This document shows, piece after piece, positions 12,356 through 24,909 of a stretch of DNA of 57,500 bases. Origin of the DNA: Symbiodinium natans. Its lineage: Eukaryota; Sar; Dinophyceae; Suessiales; Symbiodiniaceae. The DNA lies in assembly GCA_905221605.1 (NCBI GenBank), contig CAJNDS010002123.1, positions 527,501 through 585,000 on the forward strand. The letters run 5' to 3'. The notes beneath the pieces are model-generated. The model did no database searches. It had not been told where the DNA came from and saw only the letters and a list, made by a program, of their open reading frames with translations. Positions within the stretch are counted from its first letter, which is position 1; each line of letters starts with the position of its first letter. The position numbers and the translations under genes are program-made.

Positions 12356-13138
12356 GGTTACCCCCAAAGACCTGAAGTCTTCGTGATTCTTTGGGCGGTT
12401 TAGGGCTTGCCTAAAGGCTCCTTTGTAATAACTTTTGTTTAGGCCGGCAGGCTATAAGCCACTATAACTACAGAACCCCAGAAAGAAATTTAAGAAAAAA
12501 AGATTCCGCTAAAACTATAAAACCCAAGACAGGAACCACCCTTCAAGCCTTCAAGATGCAAACCCTGACGTTCAGGGTTCAAGGTTTAGGGTTTAGGGTT
12601 TGGGGTTTAGGGTTTAGGGTTTGGGGTTTAGGGTTAAGGGTTCAGGGTTCAGGGTTTAGGGTTTAGGGCTTAGGGCGGAGGCTTTCTGGCAGACATCATG
12701 CACCCCTCAGGCGGCTGCTGGTGGGCCGAGCAGATTGTGGCCTGGCCAGAGTTTCATCGCTCCCGTGCTTGGGCTTTTTTCGAGTTTCGGGTTTAGGGCT
12801 CGGGTTTAGGGTTTAGGGTTTAGGGTTTAGGGTTTAGGGTTTAGGGTTTAGGGTTTAGGGTTTAGGGTTTAGGGTTTAGGAACAGAGTTAGGGCATTTTG
12901 TCCAGGGAACATGAAGGGTGCCTTTCTGGGTAACCCCCCAAAAGGGGAGGTGGGTGCCTTGACCCAGCATGTGCCGACCGCGCGCTCTGTGGACGGGAGC
13001 TCAAGGGTGCGACACCTCGAGGGACTTTTTAAAGGGGTGTAGGGTTTAGGGTTTAGGGTTTAGCGTTTAGGGTTTAGGGGTTTATTTAAGGTTTAAGGGT
13101 GTAGGGTTTAGGGCTTAGGGTTTTAAGGCTTCTTGGCA

Positions 13139-13243
13139 GCCCGGCAACCATCTTGCAATAAGGATACCCCTTTTTGTGGTTGGCCTTTCTAAGGGAACCC
13201 AGAAGCAAAAAAGTGTCAAGGGCAGCACTTGGCTAGCAAGCTT
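13139..13243. mobile_element. Family-A element, degenerate ends
   Basis: GCCCGGCAACCATC at left and CACTTGGCTAGCAAG at right, with the typical body. Lies between two TTTAGGG zones. Confidence 0.65.
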
Positions 13244-14247
13244 ATTGGGACTTTTTGGGGAGGTGACCGGGTTCCCTTAAGGCCCTTAGGCAACTGTTGC
13301 TAAAAACCCTAAACCCTAAACCCTAAACCCTAAACCCTAAACATGATCCTCTTAAACCCCATAACCAAATTAAAGGAAAAGATGTGAAAGATGCCAAGGG
13401 CCTACCTCGGCTTAGGGGCGGTAAGGATTTGGGATGTAAGATGGGGTTTGGGGATCAGCTCTTTGGCATGCTTTGAAAGGCCCTGTAAACATGTACAGGG
13501 TTTAGGGTTTAGGGTTTAGGGTTTAGGGTTTAGGGTTTAGGGTTTAGGGTTTAGGGTTTGGGGTCTGAAGGCTCGAGGGTTTTTCGGCTTAGGGTGGGTT
13601 TAGGGTTTAGGGTTTAGGGTTTAGGGTTTAGGGTTTAGGGTTTGGGGTCTGAAGGCTCGAGGGTTTTTCGGCTTAGGGTTTAGGGTTTTAGGCTTGACTC
13701 TGACGGGAAAGGATTCCAAGGGGTTGGGAATCAAGGACAACCCCCTCCCCCCCCCCCCCCTGCCCGAGCTGTGCACGGGTACGTGCGGGGTTTTAAAGTG
13801 GTTTAACTGGCTTATCTTTCTCAAGTGTGAGAGGGATCTTAGGGACGGTATTCTCTCATTCATTTGGGGGTATACTCGGGACCGCTTAGTTGTCGCGCTG
13901 CAGTGTCTGAAGTCTGAAGAATCCTTCGCAGAAGCTTCCCTCAAGCGAATAGCTCAACGGTAGCTACCCCTTGAACGCCCCCATAAGCTCAAAGTCAAAG
14001 CCAATACCCGAGCATCACGAGCGTCAACCCAGAAAACTAAACCCTGAAGCCTAAAAACCCTAAACCCTAATCCCTAAACCTGTAATAAAAAAAACCAACG
14101 GCGCCCAGTTGCTGAATGTGCCCATAGTGAGCAACAAGCTTTGCCTTAGAAAAGGCGCAGGGCGTGGGATGCTGCAGCTTAGAGGCTTTAGAGCGTTGGG
14201 GGGCTTTAGGGTTTAGGGTATAGGGTTTCGGGTTTAGGGTTCTTGAA

Positions 14248-14381
14248 TTTCCCGGCGGCGGTGGTGTGCAATAGCGTGCCCGGGAAGGGACGCTTGTTGG
14301 TCTTCATTTGCGCGGGGTCCGTCGATAGAGTGCTCTCAAGCAGACATTCCTTCCAGGCTCCACCTTCATGGCCCCCGACCA
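14248..14381 (-). CDS. Exon-like block, about 44 codons (unknown)
   Basis: The minus strand stays open, reading GAWKECLLESTLSTDPAQMK and then KRPFPGTLLHTTAAGKF. An alternative frame with a GAAG|G acceptor is shorter (VEPGRNVCLRALYRRTPRK). Strand fits its neighbours. Confidence 0.5.
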
Positions 14382-16020
14382 CTTATTGGGTACCCTAAAC
14401 CCTCATTCCCAAACCCTAAACCCTAAACCCTAAACCCTAGACCCTAGACCCTAAACCCTAAACCCTAAACCCTAAACACTAAACCCTCAGAGGGGATCCC
14501 AGAAGACCATGGGATAGCAGCGCCGGGCCCTCACGGTCTCGCAAAAAAAGGCCCCGTGCAAAGACCCCCTAAGTAATTCCTCGGCCCTACAAGGAGGGTT
14601 TAGGGTTTATAGGGTTTAGGTTCAGGGTTTAGGGTTTAGCCCGCCCCCCCCCCCCCCCCTAGTTGTAAGTAGAGTTGAAGGACCCTAAACTGGGTCATAA
14701 GGCTTATTACTTAAGATATGAGTTGCTTAACTACAGTTAGTAGAGTAAGGGGGGTGGGGGGCCTCCTGGTAAGTAAATCCAAGACCCCTAAAAGAGGGGC
14801 CGCCTTACTATATAAACTATACTTCAGGGACTTGGTAGCCCAGGAACCATATTGTACTAAACCCTAAACCCTAAACCCTAAACCTTAAACCCTAAACCCT
14901 AAACCCTAAACCCTAAACCCACTCTACTTATAACTAGGGGGGAGCCCTCCTTGTAGAGCTCTGAAAGACTTGCTGGCAGTAAGGCCTTGGCGCACTAGGG
15001 CCTATCACTCGAGCGCCGCCAACCGAAGCATGATGTGTCCGGCCGAATCACGGGCAAGGAGCTCTAAGAGGTCTTTGGCTTATGGCTGTGGAGTAAACTC
15101 CATGTAAGCCCTACGTCCGATACCTGTTCCCTACACGCTCACAACCCTGAACCCCAAGTGTTTCAAGCATCGGGTGGCTTGGGGATGCCTGCGTCCGCTT
15201 TTTTGCTGCTGCTCTAGCTACAAGCTGCGAGTGCGTGGTCCTACTTCACATGAGCAGGGCACGAAGAGAATGCGACGCGTGGCCAACGTCTCAAGGTTGT
15301 ACCTCTCAAGTAGTCCAACTCATACACCCAAGTATGGCCATGTATGGCCACCACTACATTCCGTACAGTCCAAAGTAGAATCCTTTGAGCTTGTCAGTTT
15401 GGGGTTTTCCGTAGCAGGTACGCAATTCCCGAGCGCACTACTAAGAACGAAGCCATCCCCAGAAACCCCTAAACTAAACCCGGAAGAACGACTTGGAGAC
15501 CCTAGATATCCGCTTGGAACTTCGGGGGTTTCGGGTGCAAGGCTTCGAGTTTAGGGTTTAGGGTTTCGGGTGCAAATCAGGAGACACCCACCCCCTCCGT
15601 CCCGCGGCCCCCCCACCCCCCTCCCCCCCTCCTCCGGCCCCCTCCTCCTCTCCCCCTCTAAACCTCAAAACCCACAAGTTAGGGATATGCTGAGAGTTGG
15701 AGGTCTGGGATTCTGGCAGTGTTGGAGATTGGGTTAGGGATTTCTTCTGAATGCCGTTTCGCAAACATGGGAAAAGTACCCCAAGCGGGCCAAAACACTG
15801 CAGAGGGCGCAGCCAGGAAACCCCACCACAACAACAAACACCCTTTTAAACCCTAAAGCCCTAAGCCCTAACTTAATGTTAGCAAGGCATGTAGAGAATG
15901 TCATACAGGATTTAGGCTGCAGGGATTTGAACTTGAGGCAGTCCAAGTTCGTTCCCTCGCCCGGATTTTTTTGTCTCACCGCCCCTGCGTCAGACGCACT
16001 GAGCCGCCCCTGTCTCCTAC

Positions 16021-16146
16021 TGCTGGTTAGTAGGGAATGGGGGGGAATGAGGTACCCTATAGAATCCCCTAAAGGGTATATATATATATATATATACAGA
16101 TATATATGTAGGGCCCTAATTCCCTCATTCCCTGCTAAGCAACAGT
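16021..16146. mobile_element. Family-G' inverted-repeat element with TA tract
   Basis: TTAGTAGGGAATGGGGGG and CCCTCATTCCCTGCTAA are the ends. The centre has GTACCC, GGGTATATA and a TA run. The second copy, 47841-47931, lacks the TA run. Confidence 0.75.
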
Positions 16147-16609
16147 AAGGTTTTACAGGCACCTTCTCACTTGGCTCCCATCCGACCAGACATGCCAGCC
16201 TGGGCCAGTTCTGCTTAGGACTTGGGCTGGAGGGTGCCCAGCCGGTCTCGGGTTTCGGGCCGAGAGAGCCAAACAAACAACTCTAAGCCCTCTACAGGAT
16301 AATCTCCAGGCCCGCAGAACCCAAACCAAGCCCTACACCCCAAACCGTGGATGCTCCACAGAGACAGCCGAGCCCAAACTTGCAGGATGTACAGGAGATG
16401 ACCCTAAACCCCAAACCCTAAACACTACACCCTACGCCCTAAACCCTAGGAAGGTGCCCCATGTGACCAAGCGATAGGGGACGGGATCATGCCGCTCAGG
16501 CCATACACATAGAATTCGAACCCAGTCGACGCCTAGACCCCGTAAGACGGTAAGAGCCGACACACCCGAGAGTCGGCAAAAGCTATGAGGAGCCTACCAC
16601 CTACCTTGG

Positions 16610-16710
16610 GATGTTCCCGTCTTTTTCTAACAGCCCTTAATATAGATGGTACTAATTAGGGGTGACTCTAATCCCTCTTGAGGACTGTTAGCATAAGGGG
16701 GAAGATCACA
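16610..16710. mobile_element. Family-D hairpin element
   Basis: CTTGGGATGTTCCCGTCTT and AAGGGGGAAGATCACAAG. Diverged centre. Confidence 0.75.
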
Positions 16711-17459
16711 AGTTTGCACCCTGTTTTAAGGCTTCAAAAAGACATGAGTTCCCAAACCCTTTAGGGTTTAGGGTTTAGGTTTAGGGTTTAGGGTTTAGGG
16801 TTTAGGGTTCAGGGTTCAGGGTTCAGGGTTTAGGGTTTAGGGTTTAGGCTAAGGTTTAGGGGTGGGGTGCCGGATCCTCTAGGCTGACTCTGCAGCTGAG
16901 GCAGCTAGAAGTAGAAGCTTCAGGGCTTGAGTCTTAGGCGTGCTGGACCCCGACCCTCAGCCAAAAAGTTGTAAAGTCCTACATCCTCAACCCTAAGCCC
17001 TAAACCCAAAAGTAGCCCTAAACCCAAAAGTGCAGACAAGTCGATGGTAAGCTGCTGTCCTAGCAATCATGTAATTAGGCCCACATCAGTCCGGAACCAA
17101 GTTAGGTCCCTGCTGAGTTGGGGCAAGGGCGCCACTGGAGAGGGGGGTCCTTGATCTACATCCTAAACGACAATCTTCAAGCACCCCCCCCGCCCAGAAC
17201 CCCCCCAACCCCCCCACCCCACCCCCCACGCAAGCCACTGGATGAGTCTTCCTCGCCCGCGGCTCAGGCGCGGGCCATGTAACCATCCAGCCTGGAGCTC
17301 TCGAGGTTTGGGGTTTAGGGTTTGGGGCCCTGAACCCGAAACCCTGACCCCTACTCCTAAACCTCGCCTGCATGAAGACCCACAGCCCTCCACGTCGAAC
17401 CTAAAAACTGTCCGGCGCCCCCTTTCAATGGCCTACGGCACAACTGTGTTTAGGATTTA

Positions 17460-17557
17460 CTTGGTAGCCAAGTAACCATCTTATATAATAAGGGTACTTT
17501 AGAAGGGAACCCAGAACCCACCAAAAAAAGGAATAAGGGTACCACTGGGCTACCAAG
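17460..17557. mobile_element. Family-A element
   Basis: Ends CTTGGTAGCCAAGT and ACTGGGCTACCAAG. The central G/T block is missing. Confidence 0.8.
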
Positions 17558-17775
17558 GTTAGGGTTTGGGGCTTCTACGGAGTTTAAGCTGGAGTTTCGG
17601 GGGGTTCTCCAGAAGATACAGGGAGCTTTGGGACTGCCACCAAGCTGGGGCCAAACGCAATTGTTCCGAACATCACAGAAACAAGAGGTGATTTAACCAC
17701 CCAATTGCCATATACCCCAAGCCCCAAGCCCCAAGCCCTAAACCCTAAACGCCATTCCGAAATCTGGGCCTGAAG

Positions 17776-17811
<36 letters not shown>

Positions 17812-17898
17812 AGGGTTAGCGGGGGGGGGGAGGGCAGGGGGGGCGGGGGGGGGGGAAGGGGGGGGGGGTAGGGGGGGGGGGGGGGGGCGGGGGTGTAC

Positions 17899-17950
17899 GG
17901 CGAGGCGCTCGTCCAGCTTGGCCCAAAGCGCTGAGTTGGTTCCAATGGAC
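17899..17950 (-). CDS. Exon-like block (SIGTNSALWAKLDERLA)
   Basis: CCAG|G acceptor and GT donor. Neighbouring minus-strand blocks are 18042-18107 (ALDVFNKSSAAAPSRVPG) and 17600-17695 (VSVMFGTIAFGPSLVAVP). A 42-bp G tract intervenes, which would be intronic. Confidence 0.5.
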
Positions 17951-19544
17951 CTGGAGGCAACAAACACCCAACCAACCCTAAACCCTAAACCCAAAACCCT
18001 AAACCTCCAGGTCGGCCCAACCCTCCGGAACACATTCTAAGGCATCTTGCGTACCCGGAACCCTTGACGGCGCTGCTGCTGATGACTTGTTGAAGACGTC
18101 GAGAGCATATAGGGTTTAGGGTTTGAGCTTAGGGCTTAGGGTTAGACTCACAAAACGCACACAACCTGGGCACTTTTCTCAATCATGGTCCTTTTGGTGG
18201 ACTCGCTTAATACAGCAAGGGGACATAACATGACAGAAGCTAAAGAAAGGGAGGAATATTGTCTTCTGACTGACAAAAAGTTCAAAAGGCGCTACCAACG
18301 CATGCTTTGAGCTTCAACGTGAACCTCAAACTGAAATCTCGAAGAAGCTCAAGTCTGCGCCTGAAAGGGACGGCGTAAGCCACCAACCCTCAACCCTAGA
18401 CGCTTGTGCCCATGAGGGAGTTGCAGAGATCCCCTTGGTTGGACTTCGGTGAAGCCTGCGAAACACACACTTCTCAGCCATAATCCCCACATCCGCAGCC
18501 GTGAACCCGAAGTTGGATATGCTGGGGCCCGACAAGCTCGAAACCCTATATCGCCATGAACCCCCGATTCCTACGAAGGTGCTGGAGATCAAGATCCAAA
18601 ACCTTAACCCCCAAATGTGATGCCGGGCATGTAGGGTCTAGGGTTTAGGGTTTAGGGTTTAGGGTTTAGGGTTTAGGGTTTAGGGCTTTCGGTCACATGA
18701 CCTCCGCCTTTGAAGGACCATGGGCCTCGAATCATTTGGTCCCCAACGGGTCCGTAAACCCGAAATTCTAAACCCGAAATCCTAAACCCTAAATAAACCC
18801 TAAACCCTGAATCCGAAACCCTAAACCGTAAACCCTAAACCCTAAACTCTCAACCAGTACTCCATTCAGGCCGGGGCTGGGCCGTCTGAAACCCCGGTGA
18901 CCTCGGCAGCTTGGGTCTAGAAACCCTAAACTCTAAACCCTAAACCCTAAACCCTAAACCCTAAACCCTAAACTCGAAACCCTAAACCTAAACCCTTAGA
19001 GGCTCAAGCCTTGCCAGAAGCTTCCTGAAGGGTGCTTAGGGTTTATAGACTTTTTTGGGGCTTAGGGTTTAGGGTTTAGGGTTTAGGGTTTAGGGTTTAG
19101 GGTTTAGGGTTTAGGGTTTAGGGTTTAGGGTTTAGGGTTTAAGTTTATGGTTTAAGGTTTAAGGTTTAGGGTTCAGGGTTTAGGATGTAGATTTTAGGGT
19201 TTAGGGTTTGGGGTTCAGGCAGCTAAAATGTCCCTTATAAAGCTCTTGCAACTCCCAAAACGGTCCCAAACCAACTTCTCGCTTGCGCCCCGAAACATGC
19301 GATTGAGGCCTTATGACTATGACTATGACGTGCAGGCAGAGCACGTAGCAGACTTTAGCAGTCTCCTCAGGACTTATGCTTCTGTGTATATATATATATG
19401 TATATGTGTATATATGGTTCAGCCCCGGCGGGCCCCCCCCCCCACCCCTACCCCCCCCCCCCCCCCCAATGGTCTATACTATGGTACTATACTACTATGG
19501 GGTACTAAGATGATACCCCCCCCCCCTGTGGTGTGGTTGGGGGT

Positions 19545-20022
19545 TGGTTTTAGGGTTTTAGGGTTTAGGGTTTAGGGTTTTAGGGTTTTAGGGTTTTAGG
19601 GTTTTAGGGTTTTAGGGTTTAGGGTTTTAGGGTTTTAGGGTTTTAGGGTTTTAGGGTTTTAGGGTTTTAGGGTTTAGGGTTTAGGGTTAGGGTTTAGGGT
19701 TTAGGGTTTTCCCCGCGGATGGGGTACTAAGATGATACCCCCCCCCCTGTGGTGTGGTTGGGGGTTGGTTTTAGGGTTAGGGTTTAGGGGGGTTTTAGGG
19801 TTTAGGGTTTAAGGTTTAAGACTTAAGGTTTAGGGTTTAGGGTTCGGGTTTAGGGTTTTAGGGTTTAGGGTTTAGGTTTAGGGTTTAGGGTTTAGGGTTT
19901 AGGGTTTAGGGTTTAGGTTTAGGGTTTAGGGTTTAGGGTTTAGGGTTTAGGGTTTAGGGTTTAGGGTTTAGGGTTTAGGGTTTAGGGTTTAGGTTAGGGT
20001 TTAGGGTTTAGGGTTTATTTTT
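19545..20022. repeat. TTTTAGGG octamer array passing into TTTAGGG
   Basis: It begins with octamer units and then heptamers. It contains a direct repeat of the unit GGGGTACTAAGATGATACCC (19498 and 19720), showing segmental duplication within the array. Confidence 0.9.
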
Positions 20023-20099
20023 ATAGGACCGTAGAGTAGACTTGGGGGGGGGGGGATGGGGGGGGTACCATGGGGGGGGGGGGGGAGGGGGGGGGGGGG

Positions 20100-20131
<32 letters not shown>

Positions 20132-21170
20132 AGGGGGGGGGGGGGGGAGGGGGGGGGGGGGGGGGGCCGGGACGCACGACGCTGAACCATATATATTATA
20201 TAAGTGGACTGTCCAAGGGAAAATCAACATTCATCTATGCCCCCCCCCCCCCCCCCCCGCTTCACACCTGAGACAGCTCTTGCCGGCCGCCCCCTGAAAC
20301 CCTAAAACCCTCAATCCCTAAAACCTTAAAACCCAAAAAATCCCAAATCCCCAAACCCTACAACCGTAACCCCAAGCCCTTTTGAAGCCCAAACGAATAG
20401 CGCTCAGGTTCTCGAGCGACATACTTCGAGACGCTAACCGCTAACCCCAAAGATCAAGCGAATGTTTTGACCCGAACTCGGAGGTTATAACTGGGGCGAT
20501 AAATAGGGTTTAGGGTTTGGGGTTTAGGGTTTAGGGTTCAGGGCTCTAAGCCCTTAACAGCAGGTTTGCGGGCCTTGACGGCCCTGCTTCTCACTACCCA
20601 TGAACCTTACAGGGCCACCAAAATCCTGAACCCCTAAAGACCTTAGACCCTTCTTACACACGAACCCCAAGCCCCAAACCCTAATCCCCAATTCCAAACA
20701 TCAGCCCTAACCCTACATCCTGCACTCCTATAGACATTAAACCCTAAACCGCTGGGTGTCCAAGGTCCCAGCACAATGCTGGGTGGTGGCGCCCCAGCAC
20801 TCTGCGCGGCCGGGTCTGCAGTCCGGGGTCACTGGGGGTTTAGGGTTTAGGGTTGAGGGTTTAGGGTTTAGGGTTCAGGGAAACAAGTACGTGTAAAATA
20901 CATCTTGGTATATATCTACCAGAATCTGCCAGGCGACTCAACCAAAGATTGTACGTAGTACGGATTAGGGAGCAACTGGCCAACCAAGAGCTGCACAAAG
21001 AAAAAGGTGACACTGCTGAACGACAGCCGTGCCAACGTTGCCTGTCACGGTTTCCTTTCAGGGCTTGTAGTTTTCCTCAACCCTAAACCCGAAAAACATA
21101 AGCCTGAACCCAAAACCCTAAACCCTAAACCCAAATGCTCCTACAAGCGGCCTGCGGATCCGTCGCGCGC

Positions 21171-21197
21171 CTGCCGAAGGAAGGCCATCGTGCTGGC
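21171..21197 (-). CDS. Micro-exon candidate (ASTMAFLRQ)
   Basis: CAG|G acceptor and GC donor enclose 9 codons. The frame stays open for another 9 codons beyond the donor. Confidence 0.4.
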
Positions 21198-21235
21198 CTG
21201 AAACGTTCATGGCTTGGAGTCCCCTAAACCCTAAA

Positions 21236-21400
21236 CTCCTAAACACATAAACACCTAAACCCTAATCCCTAAACCCTAAACCCTAAACACCTAAACACCT
21301 AAGCACCTAAGCACCTAAGCACCTAAGCACCTAAACACCTAAACACCTAAACACACCTAAACACACCTAAACACCTAAACACCTACACCCCTAAACCCTA
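21236..21400. repeat. CACCTAAA / CACCTAAG array
   Basis: Telomere-derived octamers with an inserted CA, including a run of CACCTAAG units near 21296-21330. Confidence 0.9.
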
Positions 21401-21554
21401 AGACGTTCAGTGCCAAGGAGGTCTGAAAAAGTGGCGTTGAACCTTTTGCTGAACTTAGCGTAGACTGGATTTGCATAAGGAAAGAAGGGGGAAATCACAT
21501 GGTGCTCCTTGTAGTTTACCACAAACCCCATATACTTTTAACCCGGTACTAGGT

Positions 21555-21662
21555 TGCCCAGCGTCCTAGGATTAAAAAGGGTGCCCTTTTTTGCTTAAAG
21601 GGGTTTATAAGGGAACCTACACCCCCAAAGAAGGGAAAAAGGGTAGTACTGGGTATCCTAGG
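21555..21662. mobile_element. Family-B element
   Basis: Ends CTAGGTTGCCCAG and CTGGGTATCCTAG, flanked by a possible TACC duplication. Relatives or fragments lie at 5203-5301, 7228-7298 and 49118-49190. Confidence 0.75.
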
Positions 21663-21666
21663 GTAC

Positions 21667-21782
21667 CTTTAGTAAAGCATGGCCGAGTGCCCGGGCAAAG
21701 TCCCTGCCCCCTGGCACCCTTGGCCGGCGCGGCTCCTCATCACTGTACCTCTCGGCCAGCATCTGAGTGTCTGGCTTCGGAG
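21667..21782 (-). CDS. Exon-like block before an inverted-repeat element
   Basis: It reads PKPDTQMLAERYSDEEPRRP and ends FARALGHALLK immediately before GTACC. There an inverted-repeat element (21555-21662) begins, so the element probably sits at the start of the next intron. Confidence 0.5.
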
Positions 21783-21934
21783 CTTCCAGGGTTTGGGTTT
21801 CATAGGGGGGGTGCGAATAAAAGACGTGGGGGGTCTGCTGTGTCAGCGGTTTCGGAAACCGATCGTTTGCAATTGGGTGCTTGCGAACGCTCACGTGCCT
21901 CTAGAGTGTTGGGTGAGTGCTCAAAAATAGCCCT

Positions 21935-22035
21935 AAGGGTCCATGTACCTTGTTCTTCTTATGTACTTGGGCCCCAAAATCCGGAAGTACTTTAAGGCCC
22001 GAGTATTCCCGGACTAGGTACATGCACCCTTAGGG
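21935..22035. mobile_element. Family-C hairpin element
   Basis: CCTAAGGGTCCATGTACC at left and GGTACATGCACCCTTAGG at right. It starts a few bases after a possible exon. Confidence 0.85.
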
Positions 22036-22062
22036 TAAGCACTAAACTCGAAACCCTACAGC

Positions 22063-22201
22063 CTCGGGCACGTGTTGCCTGGCGAAGAACTGGGGAAATT
22101 CGAAGCCCTGGTGAGCCCCGGCCAGCAAGCCCGGGAATCCGAGGACGAAGTCCTCGAAGAAGTTGGCCAGGGTGTGCTCCCGAACGCGCGTACAGGGCAC
22201 G
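22063..22201 (-). CDS. Exon, 46 codons, aromatic-rich (unknown family)
   Basis: CAG| acceptor, then VPCTRVREHTLANFFEDFVL and LGFPGLLAGAHQGFEFPQFF, ending GAG before a GC donor. This is one of the clearest coding blocks in the left half: long, with third-position G/C, and free of repeat sequence. Confidence 0.6.
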
Positions 22202-23062
22202 CTGCTATGCTATGACCTGTCCGTATCCCCCAAAGCCTACTTGTCATTCCTATCAGAACGACTCTAAATCCGGGGACTTTGCAATCACAACTTCAGACGG
22301 CAAAGGGGGTCAGTTTAAAGGCTCACAAGGTGTGCTTTACTGTTATTGCCCTGTAGACCCTTAGCCTTACACTTACAGGTCCCGGAGTCGCCCCTGGAAT
22401 ACAAAAGGGTACCTTTCCTGAAGTTAACAGGTGTTCTCAGGCGCACCTATAGCCTGAATACAAAGAATCAGGGTCCTAGTAGAAACCCGACAGAACCCCT
22501 AAACCCGGTTTAGATTTGAGGGTTTAGGTTCAGGGTTTGGGGTTTGGGGTTTGGGGTTTGGGGTTTGGGGTTTAGGGTTTAGGGTTTAGGGTTTAGGGTT
22601 TAGGGTTTAGGGTTTAGGGTTTAGGGTGCTGTGCCCACTACGCCCTCCCCAGCGCACCCCACGAAGGCGGCGGAGGAGGACGAGGCGCCGAAACTGGAGT
22701 CCACCTGTGCAGAGAAGGCTCGAGGTTTAGGGTTTAGGGTTTAGGGTTTAGGGTTTAGGGTTTAGGGTTTAGGGTTACGCGGCTAACACCTTGAAATTAA
22801 GGGACGAGGCGGGAGTACTTGGTAGGGCCCAGCGCATGGGTAGTTCCCCAATTTCAGGGTACCAACCCCTGAAACCCAAAGCCCTAAATCCTCAACCCTG
22901 AACGCCGCTGACACGCTAAACCCTGATAAACACGAATCTTGCCCTAAACCCTGAACCCTGAACCCTGAACCCTGAACCCTAAACCCTGAACCCTAACCCC
23001 TAGACCCTAAACCCTAAACCCTGAACCGTAAACCCTAAACCCTAAACCCCGCGAGTCGCTGC

Positions 23063-23122
23063 CTTTGGCGGCCAGGTCTCGGCGAAGCCCAGCGCTGCAC
23101 GGCCTGCTGCCTCGAAGTCTTC
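23063..23122 (-). CDS. Exon-like block (EDFEAAGRAALGFAETWPPK)
   Basis: CAG|G acceptor, exactly 20 codons in phase 0, GC donor. These are the same junction rules as the channel gene. No family recognised. Confidence 0.5.
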
Positions 23123-23420
23123 CTGAAGTGTTAGGGCTAAGGGTTTAGGGTTTAGGGCTAGGGGTTTGGGGTTTAGGGCTAGGGTTTAGGGTTTGGGTTT
23201 AGGGTTTAGGGCTAGGGTTTAGGGTTTTGGGTTTAGGGTTGAGGGCGAAGGGGTTAGATTTCAGAGTGTTGGGCTTGGAGTGTAGGATTTAGGGTTTAAG
23301 AGTGTCGGGTACATGCCAGTCTGAAACTGCCTTCAACCCTATAATAACCTAGAACATAGAAAAGAAGCAAAAGCCTCAATATCTCAATTTCCCAAAGCCC
23401 ACAAGCCCCAAAAACCTTAT

Positions 23421-23530
23421 CTTGGCTGACTGCTGAACCCCTCCTAAAAGTTTAACTTTTCGGCTCCTTGTTGTAGACATACAAAAACCACAAAGTTAAG
23501 GTCCTAAGAGCCAGCCAGAAGAAAGCCAAG
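23421..23530. mobile_element. Second family-F element
   Basis: It shares termini and body with 56125-56241, including GAACCCCTCCT and GTCCTAAGAGCCAGCCAGAAG. It is flanked by TTAT on both sides, a second 4-bp target duplication with a different sequence. That shows the element itself is mobile. Confidence 0.85.
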
Positions 23531-24039
23531 TTATCCTCATCCTGTTGGTTTTGATGTTGTACGAGCAGTGAAGATTTGGGGCAGTTTTTTTCGAGGGTTG
23601 CAGGGTTTGGGGTTTTGGATCAGATTCCGGGGTTTCTAAAAAAATAAAAACTTTAACAGCCCTAAACCCTAAACCCTAAACCCTAAACCCTAACCCTAAA
23701 CCACTTAACTCAAGTTTGTCTCTGAGAACCCTGGAATGAATCGGATGGCTGCTGCAACCAAGCGACCAGCGCTCTGCGGTTTCCAGCATCCTACAGTCCG
23801 GTTGCGGGGGGCGGGTTTAGGGTTTAGGGTTTAGGGTTTAGGGTTTAGGGTTTAGGGTTTAGGGTTTAGGGTTTAGGGTTTAGGGTTTAGGGTTTAGGGT
23901 TTAGGGTTTAGGGCGTCTTTGGGGGTTTGTAGTGTGGGGCGTTTTAGGGTATTTTAGCGCCTTTGTGTTTTTTTGTAAGGGTTTCCCTTAAAGGGTTGCT
24001 GGGTTGTTTTTTTGGGGTTTCTATAAGGCTGCTAATGTC

Positions 24040-24520
24040 GTATCCTGATTAGTCTGGACCCCCTCAATAATGAACAGTTTTCCAAAAATTATTCAGGAGA
24101 CAAAAATTCGATTGCCCCCCCCACAATAAAGTAAAGTTTTTCGGGCATGGGTTTCGGAACAGAGAAAAAAGAGAACAAAATGATGAAAGAAAAGAGCAAA
24201 AGAAGAGCAGCTTCAAGTCGGAGTTCTTACCTTTAGCTTTAATTGCTGAGCTTATCTGAGCTTTCCTGAGCTTACCTGAGCTTACCTGAGCTGAGCTCAT
24301 CTGAGCTTACCTGAGCTTAATTATGTAAGAGGAGAGGGAAAGGAAGAGGAGAGGAAGAGGAGAGGGAAGAGGAGCGAAGAGGAAATGAAGAGGAGCCGGT
24401 GGGGGGGGGGCCCGGGGCCGAAAATTAGTTTGGGGGGGTCCCTTTTTTTTAACACTATTACGGGGGTGGATTTAGTTTGGGGGGGGGGGGGGGGGGGGGC
24501 CCTCACACTAATCAGGATAC
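24040..24520. mobile_element. 481-bp element with 14-bp terminal inverted repeats
   Basis: GTATCCTGATTAGT at the left edge and ACTAATCAGGATAC at the right. TAATGT occurs at or near both flanks as a possible target duplication. The inside holds GAGCTTACCT tandem repeats, purine-rich GAGGA runs and a G tract, but no transposase frame. Confidence 0.75.
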
Positions 24521-24909
24521 CACATTAATGTGTTTTGTTCTAAGGGCTTTGTTTCTCGGGTTTTTAAGGTTTAGGGCGAGTCGAACTTGAAGCAAGGGTC
24601 ATAAGACTCCCACAAGTATTACTTGGCTGCACTCAGGAGGGTAACTATAAGTTAAACGTTTAGCGCCTTAATAAGAAACCCAATAAACCCAAAAAAGGTA
24701 AGGATCTAAAGTTACAGTAAAGTACCACAAAGATTTGAGGTCATACCGTATAGCAAGATATGGCGACGGCCGCTCATCGCATAGACCTGTTTACATCTTC
24801 AATGAACCTGCCTCGAATCCTAACATTCGGAACAAAAACCCTATATTCCTAAAATCCTTTGTTAGGGGATATGAGCCATAGACCTTTTGGGGTTCATTTT
24901 GGTCCTTGT

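Noticed and set aside
15734-16276. 180-codon minus-strand frame
   Set aside because: It runs through a TA-containing inverted-repeat element (16021-16146) and telomeric repeat; only 16165-16215 looks faintly exon-like.
21236-21400. CRISPR-like array
   Set aside because: Units are contiguous telomere-derived octamers with no spacers, in a eukaryotic genome.
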